64,000 bases of DNA from Colocasia esculenta (lineage: Eukaryota > Streptophyta > Magnoliopsida > Alismatales > Araceae). The DNA is taken from positions 18,759,346-18,823,345 of the forward strand of contig CM024766.1 of the NCBI GenBank assembly GCA_014218235.1, written 5' to 3'. The notes under the pieces were generated by a model that saw nothing but the letters and a program-made list of their open reading frames with translations, made no database searches and was not told the DNA's origin. Shown here piece after piece: positions 1-11,149 of this stretch. Both the position numbers and the translations under genes were made by a program. The first letter of the stretch is position 1. Every line of letters starts with the position of its first letter.

Positions 1-1318
1 ATGAGGACGGTGTGATTAGATTTCAGCACCGTGTTTGTGTCCCCGATGTGGTAGATGTCCGTGAGCAGGTGTTAGCGGAGGCTCATAGATCGCGATTCTC
101 TATTCATCCGGATAACACTAAGATGTATCAAGACCTGAAAAGATCATTTTGGTGGTCCGGCATGAAGAAGGATGTTGCGGATTATGTGTCCAGGTTCTAG
201 TGTGTCAGCAAGTGAAAGCCGAGCGGCAGCGACCATCCGGCCTTATGAGAGGATGGATATCCCCGTATGGAAGTGGGAAGCTGTCACTATGGATTTCGTA
301 TCGGGTTTGCCTCGATCTAGAAGGGGCAATGACTCGATTTGGGTGGTGGTAGATAGATTCTCGAAGACTGCTCATTTCTTGCCTATGAGAAGAAGCAGTC
401 AGTAGAAAGTTTAGCTAGATTGTATGTTAGCGGTATCATTAGATTGCATGGTGTGCCGAAGTCGATCATTTCGGATCGAGATCCGAGATTCACTTCGAGA
501 TTGTGGAAGGTCTTCAGGATGCGTTAGGTTCGGAGCTTAAGCTCAGTTCGGCGTTTCATCCCCAGACCGATGGACAGTCCAAGAGGACTATCCAGACGCT
601 CGAGGACATGTTGAGAGCGTGTGTTCTGGATTGGAAGGATGATGGGAGCGTCATTTACCTCTCGTGGAGTTCGCATACAACACAGCTTTCATGCTAGTAT
701 TGGAATGGCTCCATTCGAGGCGTTGTATGGTAGGCCCTGCAGATCTCCTTTGTGTTGGAGGAGACTGGTGATAGGCAGTTGATCGGACCGGAGTTGGTTC
801 AGGAACTTCGGATAAGATTCAGCTTATCAGGAAGAGGCTTGTTGCGGCACAGGATAGGCAGAAGAGTTATGCCGACAACAGGAGAAAGGATTGGTGTTCG
901 AGGTTGGCGATCATGTCTTCTTGAAGATATCGCCTACTCGAGGTGTTGTCAGATTTGGCAGGCATAGCAAGCTAAGCCATAGGTTCATTAGCCCATATGA
1001 GATTCTCAGACGTTTGGGCAACGTGGCGTACGAGCTAGCTTTACCCCCAGCTTTGGCTAGCATTCACCCGATATTCCACGTATCTATGCTCAGGAAGTAT
1101 GTCCGAGATCCGTCTCATGTGATTAGTCATGAGCCAGTGGAGATCCAGCCAGATCTTTCGTATCTCGAGCAACCAGTGGCCATTCTTGACCGGAAGGTTC
1201 AGCATCTCCGGAACAAGAGTATCGCGTCGGTGAAAGTTCTATGGCGGAACTTCTCACGTGAGGAGGCTACGTGGGAACTTGAGGATGCGATGAAGAAGAA
1301 GTATCCTTTTGTTTGAGT
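1..1318 (+). pseudogene. Ty3/gypsy chromovirus pol, 3' part (integrase and chromodomain-like tail), decayed
   Basis: This is the 3' end of a gypsy polyprotein; the left part lies outside the window. Residues encoded at 12-200 form the integrase zinc-binding region (H..H, then the WW-containing segment before the missing CxxC). Bases 172-405 encode the integrase core start (MDFVSGLP, with the first catalytic Asp), bases near 466-495 encode SDRDPRF (second Asp), and 503-697 encode the HPQTDGQS block. Bases 891-1316 encode the integrase C-terminus and a chromodomain-like end (ILDRKVQHLRNK, VLWRNF, EATWE) typical of Tekay/Del chromoviruses. The reading frame changes at least three times and has stops near 198 and 403. 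The third catalytic residue, normally Glu in GQSER, reads Lys here. It is followed directly by a polypurine tract and LTR, so it is the terminal ORF of the element whose 3' LTR starts at 1364. Confidence 0.9.
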
Positions 1319-1351
1319 AGTGTCGTTCTAACTTCGAGGCGAAGTTTCTTT

Positions 1352-1363
1352 AAGGGGAGAGGG
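1352..1363 (+). other. Polypurine tract of gypsy element A1
   Basis: The purine run AAGGGGAGAGGG lies immediately before the TGTAAGACCC start of the 3' LTR, the expected plus-strand primer position for an LTR retrotransposon. Confidence 0.8.
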
Positions 1364-4300
1364 TGTAAGACCCTCGAATTTCCGTCGTATTTTTTTTTCG
1401 TATTTATGTGTATGATTGTGCTTGTGTATGTATGTACGTATTTACGTAGGTATAAAAATAGTATAATTACGTGTACATGTGTTTATATTAAACATAAATA
1501 ATGTATGTATTGCATGGTGATAGTGTGAATATAATACTATGTACATATTGCATGTATAGAAGCTTGGTATGCATGGTTTTCTGCATAATTAGGGTTCTGG
1601 CCGAAGGCCCTATTGGCGTCAACCCCTGGCCGTTGAGCCAGTGTCAGCGTCCAGCCCCGGACGCCAACACTAGCTCCGGCGTCCAGCGATCTGGACGCCA
1701 ACTTCTTTGACCTGCATGCGCAGCAGAGCTGCTGTCTTCTGAAGCAAGGCATGGCCACCATTGGGGGGATGTCCCCCAACGGCTCTGAGGGTGTCCCATC
1801 ACCCTAGTCAGTGGGAGAAAGACCCTCTTTAGGTCTGAACCCGAAATGGGCTCCCCCATTCTTCTCATTTCACCCTTGCAAGAGGAGAGAAGAAGAGAGA
1901 AAACCCTAGAGCTTTCTGTGAGAAAACCCCACTTTGAACCCCCAAAATCCGACCCCTTGGAGGTTCACCTGGAGATCTACTTCGACAAGGAGGGAGACAA
2001 CACAACCGGCTACACATCCCCGGCCCTGGATTGCAGAGGGGAGCATCACAGAAGCCGGAGTGGAGGCATCTTGGAGGCTTCTTGGACTGCCCAAGGAGAG
2101 CTTCTCCAACCATTTTGATCCCTTTAGGAGTTTTTCAAAGGCAAGTACCTATCTATGGTGTCCCCGTATGAGTCTAGGAGGTTTTTATTATTTTTATGGA
2201 ATTTCCCTCGAGTCCTAGACCCTCCATTTCACCCAAATTTCAGAGCTCGGGTCTGTGTTTCTGCACAGACCTGAGTAAACGCAAGGTCCCTGGACGCCCA
2301 GTTCATCCTTGGCGTCCATCGACCATGCCGCTGACTCTGAGTCAGCGTCCAGAGACCGCCGCCTAGTTCTTCAGGACAGAACAGTGAGCTGTTCTGTCCC
2401 TCTTGTACATTAATTTCGGTATGTTTTATGCGACTAGGATATATTGTACATCTTATAGTCTATGTATAGTGTGCATTGTGGTTGTGGATGCATGTGAGTT
2501 GTGTTGGGAAATGTGGGATAATGATATCTTGTAACCATGTGGGCATGACTTGTAGACCATTTTGCAAAATCCATGATTCATGATTTAGATTAATGTAAAT
2601 GTCTTGATTTCGGTCTAATCATGAAGATTGTGGGTCAGCATGTGTGGTTGCAAATTTAGGAAACTTATCCATGTTTGTGCAATTTGTTAATAGTTTCGGT
2701 TCGATAAAATAGAAGTATGTAAAAATGATTCGTAGTGTTAAATCCATAGATGTATGAATTAGGAAATTCTGTACTCTAAATTCATGCATATATTGGTAGC
2801 TTATGTTAAACAGCAAGTGGTTAGTTGCATGATGTGTAAATTCCATGATTAACGTAAATTGTGAATAACATGCTAATTAGGTGTTTGATTTTTTGTAAAT
2901 CCTATTTAGCTTAGAAAACTCTGAAAAATTTAGGGTATGATCATGAGCCCGAAAACAGCATGTGGTTAAATTTTCAGATCAGTTGGACCCGTAAATAAAA
3001 AGTTATGTGTTTTCATGTGAAATGTGAATAATTCGTGCATATGATCGCAATGTGATTAGATTTTGTTTAAATCAGCATGATTAGTATGTTTACTGTGTGT
3101 TAAACCTTGAAACTCTGTAGTACCATGTTAGTAAAAACAGAGGTGTTCATGTGAGTGAGGAATGAATGTGATGGAAAGTGTAAGTGTAAAAACTATGTGT
3201 AAAACGTTAAATGTGTAAAAGTGTAAACTGTGCCAATGTGATACTGCTTCCGAGAAGGCAGTGGAGCTGTATCAGGGAAAAGTCCCCCTGAGAAAGTTCA
3301 TTGTGTTAAGTGACCTAAGGGCATTAGGGGGAAATCCTGGAGGTGGACAAGTACCACTGGTTAGGGTGGAGACTTGTTCTCCCGGTCTGCGCAGTCCAAG
3401 AGTCACCATTGCATTGCCTAGATGGTGTCTAAGTGTTATGTGAAGTGAATGTGTCCTTCTTGGTGGTTTGGACTATGGTGTTACGACACCTAAAATATGT
3501 GTAAAGTGTAATGTGTAAAGTGTATGTGACCATGTGTAAATGTGTAAGTGACATGTGAATGTGTATGTGTAAAGTGTAACCATGTGAAAAGAGGAAATTG
3601 TGAAAAAGGAAAATGTGAAATTCTAGATGTGCAAATGTGTTATTGAAACCATGTGAGACTAAATCTGAAACCATGTGAATTTAGAAAATGCATGTTATCT
3701 TTCTCATGTTTATGTGTGTAAAAGTGTTTAGAATCCATGTTAGGAACAACAAATAAACATGTGTGAAAAATGGCATGATGAATTGTTCATATGTGATGTT
3801 TTAAGCAACGTTGTAGCTCTCATGTGTAGGTTATAGTCATTGAACCCTGTAAAATTAGCAACCTAAAGCATGTGTAAAAGTCATGTGTGTACTTAAGAAC
3901 ATGTGGAATTCATGCTAATTATGTTCCCCGTTCATGTATGTAAGTTGTCCATGTTGATAACTCTCATGTTTGGTTCTTTAAAAGGTTAAAGTTCATGAGT
4001 GAGTGAATTAGAGACCATGTGATAGGTGAATTCTAATTTACAAATCTGAAAGCATGAGTTATGTATAAAATTGTAGAACCTTCATGATAGGTTGAAAACT
4101 TGAATGGACTAGCATGCTATTTGTTGCTAATTGAATGCGCATGTAGAAACCACTAGGACTTGTACGTGTATATCATGCATAGTGTTACTTGCTGAGTCCC
4201 TGGACTCACTCCTTGCTTCGGCGTACAGGTGTAGTTGGTGACACGACACCGTTGGAGGAGACGGTGGAGACGGACTCCGAGCGCGGAGACTAGTTAGTTG

Positions 4301-4618
4301 GAGCTTCTTTGTGATTGTGTACTCCGTAGTATGTACTTAAACATGGTATTAGAATTATCATGAAAAGAATGTAATATGTGGACATTTTGTATTTCCATTT
4401 CAGCAGTTTAATTCATGAGAACTTTAGTTCCTTTTTGCAAATTGTAAACTGCATGTATGTTTAATGTGGATGATGAATGAATGGAGATAGATCTCTTTAC
4501 TTCCGCTACTCTGTTATTTATATTCGCGTGTATCTCAGCTGTTTGTATCGTTGGGTAAATGTCCCACTGTGACTGGCAGCACTCGCTATACCGACGTGGG
4601 TTGGTATAACCGTACCGG
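1364..4618 (+). repeat. 3' LTR of gypsy element A1 (family A), 3' end truncated
   Basis: The LTR starts TGTAAGACCC after the polypurine tract. It is the same family, in opposite orientation, as the LTRs at 6889-10374, 43937-48597 and 49335-53991: shared blocks include the leader near 1850-1920, the low-complexity tract of GTGTAAA and CATGTG words near 3140-3690, a conserved island near 3245-3490, and the end block near 4555-4618 (CCCACTGTGAC, then GGTATAACCGTACCGG). The last roughly 20 bp expected from the other copies (ending GTCGTTACA) are missing, because the Cassandra element begins there. ORFs of 60-90 codons inside it are chance frames. Confidence 0.85.
1615..1699. repeat. GGCGTCC/GGACGCC dyad cluster in LTR A1
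   Basis: Six CpG-centred words (GGCGTC, AGCGTCC, GGACGCC, GGCGTCC, TGGACGCC and a related one) fall in 85 bp, arranged partly as inverted pairs. A second cluster lies at about 2289-2375. The equivalent clusters in the reverse-strand copies are at about 46675-46745 and 47335-47425. Confidence 0.6.
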
Positions 4619-4807
4619 TGTAACTCGCCCAACAACTGTGCCAGTTGGTAGACTTCCCAAGAAGGTCACCCATCCTGGGACTACTTCCAACTGAGCACGC
4701 TTAACTTCAGAGTTCTTTTCCTGCTCGAGCTCTGAAAATGACTAGTTCGGGTTGTTAGTAATCTACTGATTTAGCCCATTTAACATATTCTTATATGGGG
4801 TGTTACA
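4619..4807 (-). repeat. Cassandra LTR 1 (left, shortened)
   Basis: About 16 bp shorter than the other two LTRs: the segment after TGTGACGACCCAACC is missing near its left end. The 5S-like core is intact. Confidence 0.75.
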
Positions 4808-5023
4808 ATCTACCCCTCTTATATAAGCGACGTCCTCGTCGCTGCTCACATATAGCACACAATCAAACCCCAGGCAGGCAAGATTCTAGAGGTGGCCCCC
4901 ACAGGCTCAAGAGGTGGCTCCCACTATGTAGCACTTTGCACCATTATGGCCTCAAGAGGTGGCTCCCATAGCGTAGCACTTTGCCCTGTGTGGCACTTAG
5001 TTCCTGCACTTCCGGCTGGGCAA

Positions 5024-5036
5024 GGCTCTGATACCA
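5024..5036 (-). other. Cassandra primer binding site (left unit)
   Basis: The minus strand reads TGGTATCAGAGCC, complementary to the 3' end of initiator Met tRNA, 2 bp from the end of LTR 2. An identical site for the other unit lies at 5459-5471. Confidence 0.85.
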
Positions 5037-5038
5037 TT

Positions 5039-5242
5039 TGTGACGACCCAACCAGAAAACTGGCCCAACAACCGTGCCAGTGGTAGACTTCCCAGGAAGG
5101 TCACCCATCCTGGGACTACTTCCAACTGAGCACGCTTAACTTCAGAGTTCTTTTCCTGCTCGAGCTCTGAAAATGACTAGTTCGGGTTGTTAGTAGTCTA
5201 CTGATTTAGCCCATTTAACATATTCTTATATGGGGTGTTACA
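5039..5242 (-). repeat. Cassandra LTR 2 (shared central LTR)
   Basis: 204 bp, TG...CA termini on the minus strand. It serves as an LTR for both flanking internal segments, as expected after recombination between two copies or LTRs. Confidence 0.85.
5085..5152 (-). promoter_or_regulatory. 5S rRNA-derived Pol III promoter region in Cassandra LTR 2
   Basis: On the minus strand the segment reads AACTCTGAAGTTAAGCGTGC, then GGAAGTAGTCCCAGGATGGG followed by TGACC and TCCTGGGAAGTC. This matches the internal control region of plant 5S rRNA: box A around AAGCGTGCT and box C around AGGATGGGTGACC. The same sequence is present in LTR 1 (near 4650-4720) and LTR 3 (near 5520-5590). It is only the promoter half of a 5S gene, with the 5S ends diverged. 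Confidence 0.85.
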
Positions 5243-5473
5243 ATCTACCCCTCTTATATAAGCGACGTCCTCGTCGCTGCTCACATATAGCACACAATCA
5301 AACCCCAGGCAGGCAGGATTCTAGAGGTGGCCCCCACAGGCTCAAGAGGTGGCTCCCACTATGTAGCACTTTGCACCATTATGGCCTCAAGAGGTGGCTC
5401 CCATAGCGTAGCACTTTGCCCTGTGTGGCACTTAGTTCCTGCACTTCCGGCTGGGCAAGGCTCTGATACCATT

Positions 5474-5678
5474 TGTGACGACCCAACCAGAAAACTGGCC
5501 CAACAACCGTGCCAGTTGGTAGACTTCTCAGGAAGGTCACCCATCCTGGGACTACTCCCAACTGAGCACGCTTAACTTCAGAGTTCTTTTCCTGCTCGAG
5601 CTCTGAAAATGACTAGTCCGGGTTGTTAGTAGTCTACTGATTTAGTCCATTTAACATATTCTTATATGGGGTGTTACA
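5474..5678 (-). repeat. Cassandra LTR 3 (right)
   Basis: 205 bp, nearly identical to LTR 2. On the minus strand this is the 5' LTR of the tandem element. Confidence 0.85.
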
Positions 5679-6520
5679 CTTAGTCTATATAAGCAGGCCC
5701 TTTTCTTCAGAGCAAGGGGAGCCCCATTTTCACCCCGAAGGGCTGCCAAACTTTCCTCTTACCAACACTTAGTCTCGCAGCCCTCCCATTCCCCTCATTC
5801 TTCACCTCAACCCTTCACTAAATCATGCTCATTTCACCATCTACAAGGCTTGGAGGTTGAGGAGGCGACCCTTGGAGCTTCTGGGTCAAAGAAGACATCG
5901 TTTGGCACCAGGGAGTCGCCCCATACGGGGCTCTTTCTTCCTCTTCCTCTTCCTCTCCCTCTTCATTCTTCATGCATCTTTATTGTTTTATTAGATAGCA
6001 ATCCATTTTTTCCCTTCCCACATTTTCATGCACCCAAATGGGTTTAAAACCACCCCCAGGTCCGTTCCCACCATGCTTCATCTCTTCTTTTCATTTTTGG
6101 ATAGATACTATGCTTGATATGTTCTAACAGGGTTCTCTTCTTTATCTTCGTTGTTTTGGCAGGTACTTAAGCTAGTTCTCAAGAGGAGCTCTTGTCCTTT
6201 GGCCGGCCGGAGGACAGGAAGAAGGTCCTTCCACACTTCTCCTGCACAGCAGAGAACACGACCGAGGAAGGCGACGCGACACCGAAAACACGCCCCTATA
6301 GGGCGTCGCGAAACCAGCTTCATCGCGACGGAGTTCGTCGTCGCGATCTCAGGTCAGTATGGTGTTCTCTTCCCTTTTCCTAGACTAGTTAGCCCGTGTT
6401 ATTTCTATTCTTAGGCAACTATCTAGGTGGCGATCACATCCTCTTTTCCATGTCTCCATATTGAGCACATGTTTGCGTGTATTGGGGGCGCACAATCCCC
6501 GTGATTACAATATCATTCTT
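5679..6520 (+). repeat. Gypsy LTR fragment, family D (+)
   Basis: This matches, in inverse orientation, 14600-15440. Shared landmarks are a TATA box (TATATAAGCAGG near 5686), the leader AGCCCCATTTTCACCCCGAAG, the block CTTTGGCCGGCCGGAGG near 6198, a GTCGCGA cluster at 6305-6347, and GTGGCGATCAC near 6428. The U3 region upstream of the TATA box is missing, cut off by the Cassandra element. Short ORFs inside are not conserved as proteins. Confidence 0.7.
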
Positions 6521-6888
6521 AGCATGTGTTAAAAATAAAACTTCGGTATCACATATGATATACAACTCAAGACACTCAACTATCTACTTAAAGTGTTTTG
6601 TTATAAAAATTCCAAAATAAGCTTTAAGGATAAAGATAGACACATGACTCTAGATCTTATTTTTCATCTTCATGTTTAATCCAAGAGCACAAATATTTTA
6701 GATATTTAAAATTTTATTTCTCATATATGAATATTAATGGAACCTTGCATAGATTTGAATGAAACATGAAGAGATCAAGGATAAGCCAAAAACTTTATAA
6801 TAAGAATTGATTCTGAGATTGAATCCTTCACACACAGAACAGACATGTGTGTGTTCATTCTAAATAAGAACAAAAATATAAGAAATTT
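6521..6888. other. AT-rich sequence without gene
   Basis: No ORF, RNA gene or repeat structure is visible. It may be the diverged 3' end of the family-D LTR fragment to its left. It ends at the target site of the solo LTR at 6889. Confidence 0.5.
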
Positions 6889-9800
6889 TGTATCTACCCT
6901 CCTTATACCGGTATGATTATACCAATCCACATCGGTATAATGAACGCCGTCACAGTGGGACATTGACCCAACAATTACCATAAGCTGAGATGTACACAAA
7001 TATTGACATGGAATAGCAGAAATAAAAAGAACTAAATATCATTCTTATTCCATCATCATTATTAAATATCTATTGTCCATTCAAACTCTCTGGCTTCGGT
7101 TACATCAATCCAGTCTGGTCGTTGTCTAACTTGGCATGCATATCGCTGGTGGAGAGATGCTAATACAATGCTCAAGAATAATTCTTACTTGTTATGTCAT
7201 GTTTATAGGGAGATCAACCAAGTAGCGGATGCTCTGGCTAATTATGGTTGTCAGGTTAAGGTGAACAAAGTATTCTGGGGATCTTGCAGCGTCCCCCATA
7301 AGTGTAAGGGTCCTATTGTGCTTGATAAAATGGGTTTACGCCATGTCAGGCTCATGTAATCAGGGTAGCGCTTTGCTACACATTCAATTTTTATATATAT
7401 TTTCGGCCTAGAAGTCTCTCTGGTGGAGTGAGTCCATTCTCCTCCTCTGGGGGAGGGTGCACTCTCCTAGATTGAGTTCCTGAGGACCGTTTCCAATCAA
7501 AATATATATATATATATATAGCATTTAAAGAAAAAGCTAAAGTTCACATAATTACAATTCTAAATCACATAATTACATTGTTCAGATGAGATACATTACT
7601 TATTCATTACATACTCATGAAAAGGAAAATACAATGAAGAGATCTCCACAATAAATGCTACTCCTCTCGCTCGAAGTCGCTCCTAACTATCTCCTCGGAA
7701 GAAGTGGAGACACATGCACCTGTACGCCGATGCAAGAATGAGTCTAAAGAGACCCAGCAAGCAATCCATATACATCATCCTTACACACATCATATGTACA
7801 TGCTAACATTCAATGGAAGTAATTTACACATGTAGCATGGTTCACACAATTTAAACTACTAAGCATGGAACTTATAGCATTAGAGGCACATTACACATGC
7901 TTTATTTTACTTACAACAATTAAATATAGAACCTATAACATGCCTTCTACACATTTTAATTAACATGCTTAAGCAATTCAAAACCCATTCAAATCATATT
8001 ACAATGTACACAACCTAAACATAGAATTACACATAATGTAAGCATCACACCTAGCATGGATTCTATTTTAACTCTCATGAATTTACTACAATTATACGCA
8101 TCATTTACTTGCTGTTTTAACATAAATTAAACATAATTACAATGTTTTACATTTGTTCACATGCTAACACATTCACATACTCATTTACACTTTGCACATT
8201 TCACAATTCACTTACACTTATTCACATTTTCACATTTAAATGTCATGACACATAGTCCAAACCTCCATTAGAAGGACACACATAACACACACTTATCCAT
8301 CACCTAGGCAATGCAGTAATGGATCTTGGTTAACTGCGCAGAACCGAGAGAAGCACTCTCCACCCTAACCAGTGGTACTTGTCCACCTCTAGGATTTCAT
8401 CCTATTTGCCCTTAGGATATCACTCACATTGAACTTTCCCATAGGGACTTTACTACGGTACAGTTCCACAGCCCTCTATGGTAGCAGTGTCACACATGGC
8501 ACAGTTTTCACACTTTTCATATTATTCTCATTGTTCATAATGTTCACATGCACTAAATTACACCATTGCACTCACTTGTACACAATTACATAGTTTTTAG
8601 TTTATCTAATAATATGCTACTATTCACAGTGTTAAACAGGTCATAAACTTAATCCTAATCATGCTGCAATTTAATAAATTTTAACAATCACATTAAGCAT
8701 ACTCAACATGGTCATTTTTCTATATTACATCTGAAATAACACTTGTTGTTATCCAATCAGTAAAACATTTTTACCACGGACTACTCACAGGTTAATCATT
8801 ATACATACAAATTTTCAGATTTTTCTGAAACCTACACAAATTATAATAATTAGAACGAGCATTCTGTAGATTTACCAAGAAAACTAATTAACATGGTTTA
8901 CAATATTATAGATGTATTTAGCAGTTCCAGAATATGCATTTAACAGTCTTGTATTCACATAAAATTTCTGACATGTTCACATGCAACCATACATATTATT
9001 TATAATTAAAATAGGTAATTCGCGCTCAATGTTCTATTTCCAGAAATTCTAATAATTTGCATAGTAAGCAGAAATTCGTTCAATTCTCATGATGTGACCT
9101 AACATATGTATATGACCCATAGAAATTTTCTGAAGCTTTAGTTTAATATGGATCTATGTAAACAGTAATTAATAAGGTCAAATCTTGCATAACATTTTAT
9201 TTCAAGAATTTTAATAATTAGTACAGTGTATGAAAATTCAACATAGTCACATGGTATGTTCCACTGGACATACTTGACCATATAAAATTTCTACAGCATA
9301 TACTCATGTTCAGAAATCCGGGGAATATGCCACAGGGATCAGACATGCATTCAGTCAAAAACTTGATGAACTTGGCAGCACAGGTACTGCCACCAACATG
9401 AATTAACGGCACAAAAGGTGGCCGCCAACACTAGATCTTAACGGCATCAGATGCTGTTGTTAAGTTCCTGTCTATGCAAACACAGACAGAACGCAGAAAC
9501 AATGGTGAATGGAGGTTCCAGGACACGAGATAAAACCTGTAAAATTCCTAGGACCTACTAGACATGGGCAGGGATGATATACATAGGTTACTTGCCTCTT
9601 AAAAATTACTAGATGTGATTAATTTGCCGGAGAAGCTCTGCTCGGCCAAGCCAAGAAGTCCTCCAATCTCCCCTCGATCTGGCTTCTATGTTGATGGATG
9701 AAGCACGCCGGAGTCAGGGAAGCCTTCCTCGATGTTCAAAGAGTCTCCCGGTCGATGAAGATCGCCAGGAAACACACCAAGTCGCCTGATCCAAAGCCTC

Positions 9801-10374
9801 AAAGTTCAGGTTTCGCACACAGTTTCTAGGGTTTTTGACAAAAAAGCCAAAAGGACCTAACTGCGCCCTAATCAGGGTATTTTATAGGGCAAGAGGTTTA
9901 GGGATGCGTTTAGGTAGGAACCTGACCATTGGACGACGGTTTCCAAAACTGGGGTGAAGAAATCGCGAGCGTTTTCGGATCTGAAACCGCAGAAATCTGG
10001 GGAAATAGACATCCACAGAATTGGCTGTCTACTAAGGGTTAACGTTCATCGATCTGGACGCTGACATCCCCATGCACGTCCATGCATGTTGACGCCAACT
10101 GGTCTTTTGGCCAGAACATAGAATGACCAAAACTTACATATACTATATATCTTTTCATGCAATATACAATGTATAATTTAAACATCACATATTCAATTTG
10201 AGTTAAACAATATGTACATAAATAAGCAAGAACATACATACGTACAACATCATTTAAATACAAGATGCAGAATAAATTTATATATACATATATACACATT
10301 GCTATATACAGAAGCATCTACACATCATATGACTAAAATCTAACTAAAAAGAGCCAAAATTCGAGGGCCTTACA
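6889..10374 (-). repeat. Solo LTR of family A (-), copy A2
   Basis: The minus strand starts TGTAAGGCCCTCGAATTTT at 10374 and ends with the family-A end block at 6889 (TATACCGGTATGATTATACC on the plus strand). The flanks AATTT (6884-6888) and AATTC (10375-10379) differ at one base and are a plausible 5-bp target duplication. No internal region is attached, so it is a solo LTR left by LTR-LTR recombination. The conserved island is at about 8285-8520. A LINE fragment is inserted at about 7085-7520. Confidence 0.8.
7085..7520 (+). mobile_element. Truncated LINE (non-LTR retrotransposon) 3' end
   Basis: The ORF ending at 7359 carries the end of a LINE RNase H domain: HVYREINQVADALANYG, the plant LINE version of the HVPREANQVADALA motif with the last catalytic-region Asp. 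It continues upstream in frame to at least 7110. After the stop comes about 140 bp of 3' UTR and then an (AT)n tail at 7500-7520, the usual 3' end of such elements. The 5' side is missing, as expected from incomplete reverse transcription. It interrupts the family-A LTR; a target duplication was not resolved. Confidence 0.75.
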
Positions 10375-10780
10375 AATTCTGATCAGATATCATTCAAAGT
10401 GTTGATGATTGAGATTCAAGAGAGTGAATATGATTATTTTATGTCATGTAATATGAACATCATCAAAACACCACAACAATTTTAGAATTTTATATGATTT
10501 GCCCTCAATATATTATTTAAGACAGATTCAAGAATAGCATTTCTAAAAACAAATCTAAAGAAATTGTGTCGACGCATGATCTTCAATGTGTTGACACATG
10601 ACATTGAAAACCTATTCAGAATGCAATAGTAATATACTGGTGTCGACACAAGGTCAAATGTGTGTCGACTTGCTTACGATCAAAGTCAATTGGTGTCAAC
10701 ACATGAGCAGATGTGTGTCGACCTGGTTATGATCAAAGTCAATTTTTCTGTGTTTTTCCAGTGACAACCAGTTTTGAAAT
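10375..10780. repeat. AT-rich segment with 22-bp-spaced GTCGAC pairs
   Basis: GTCGAC or one-base variants start at 10568/10590, 10642/10664 and 10695/10717. Each pair is exactly 22 bp apart while the spacers differ. The segment adjoins the reverse-strand copia gag remnant and is probably its non-coding part. There is no gene. Confidence 0.65.
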
Positions 10781-11149
10781 TTATTGAGCAGCCTTTTTCA
10801 AATACATTTTTGCCTTTTCAACATTACTCCCCCTTAGCATGTGCATGGTATAAAGAGTTTGCAAGTAATCCAAACATGATTATGCACAGGAATCATAGGC
10901 ACAGTTATGCAAGCATGATGACAACAACAAAACACCTTTTTAATTGTTCAGATAAAAACTAAAAGAAAATTCATTCCAACTCAAACAATTCAAATCTGAA
11001 ATGATAAGAGGTTTTACCTAAACAGTCTTCAATTCCTTTTCAAATATTTTACCTATATTCTCTAATCAGTTCTTGCGTTGCACAGCCAATGTTTTGAATC
11101 CATGTATAATGTATGGCTGAAAGACTCCTCAGCTTGCTGATCAAGCTGG

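Larger units (their letters stand above)
4619..5678 (-). mobile_element. Cassandra TRIM element, tandem form with three LTRs
   Basis: The region reads LTR, internal, LTR, internal, LTR on the minus strand. LTRs lie at 4619-4807, 5039-5242 and 5474-5678; both internal segments (4808-5038 and 5243-5473) are 231 bp and nearly identical. Each LTR begins TGTAACACCCC on the minus strand and ends in TCACA, and contains 5S rRNA-like sequence, the hallmark of Cassandra. Each internal segment starts (minus strand) with TGGTATCAGAGCC, matching the 3' end of initiator Met tRNA, and ends with a purine-rich AGAGGGGTAGAT. No protein is encoded, as known for TRIMs. A single LTR-internal-LTR unit is 640 bp, within the known Cassandra size range. 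The flanks ACCGG and CTTAG do not match, so no target duplication is visible. Confidence 0.88.

Noticed and set aside
5085..5152. Genuine 5S rRNA gene
   Set aside because: Only the internal control region is alike; the 5S ends are diverged, and the sequence sits three times inside TG...CA LTRs with tRNA primer sites, which is the Cassandra arrangement.
7500..7520. Independent AT microsatellite
   Set aside because: It directly follows a LINE RNase H end and 3' UTR, so it is best read as the LINE tail.
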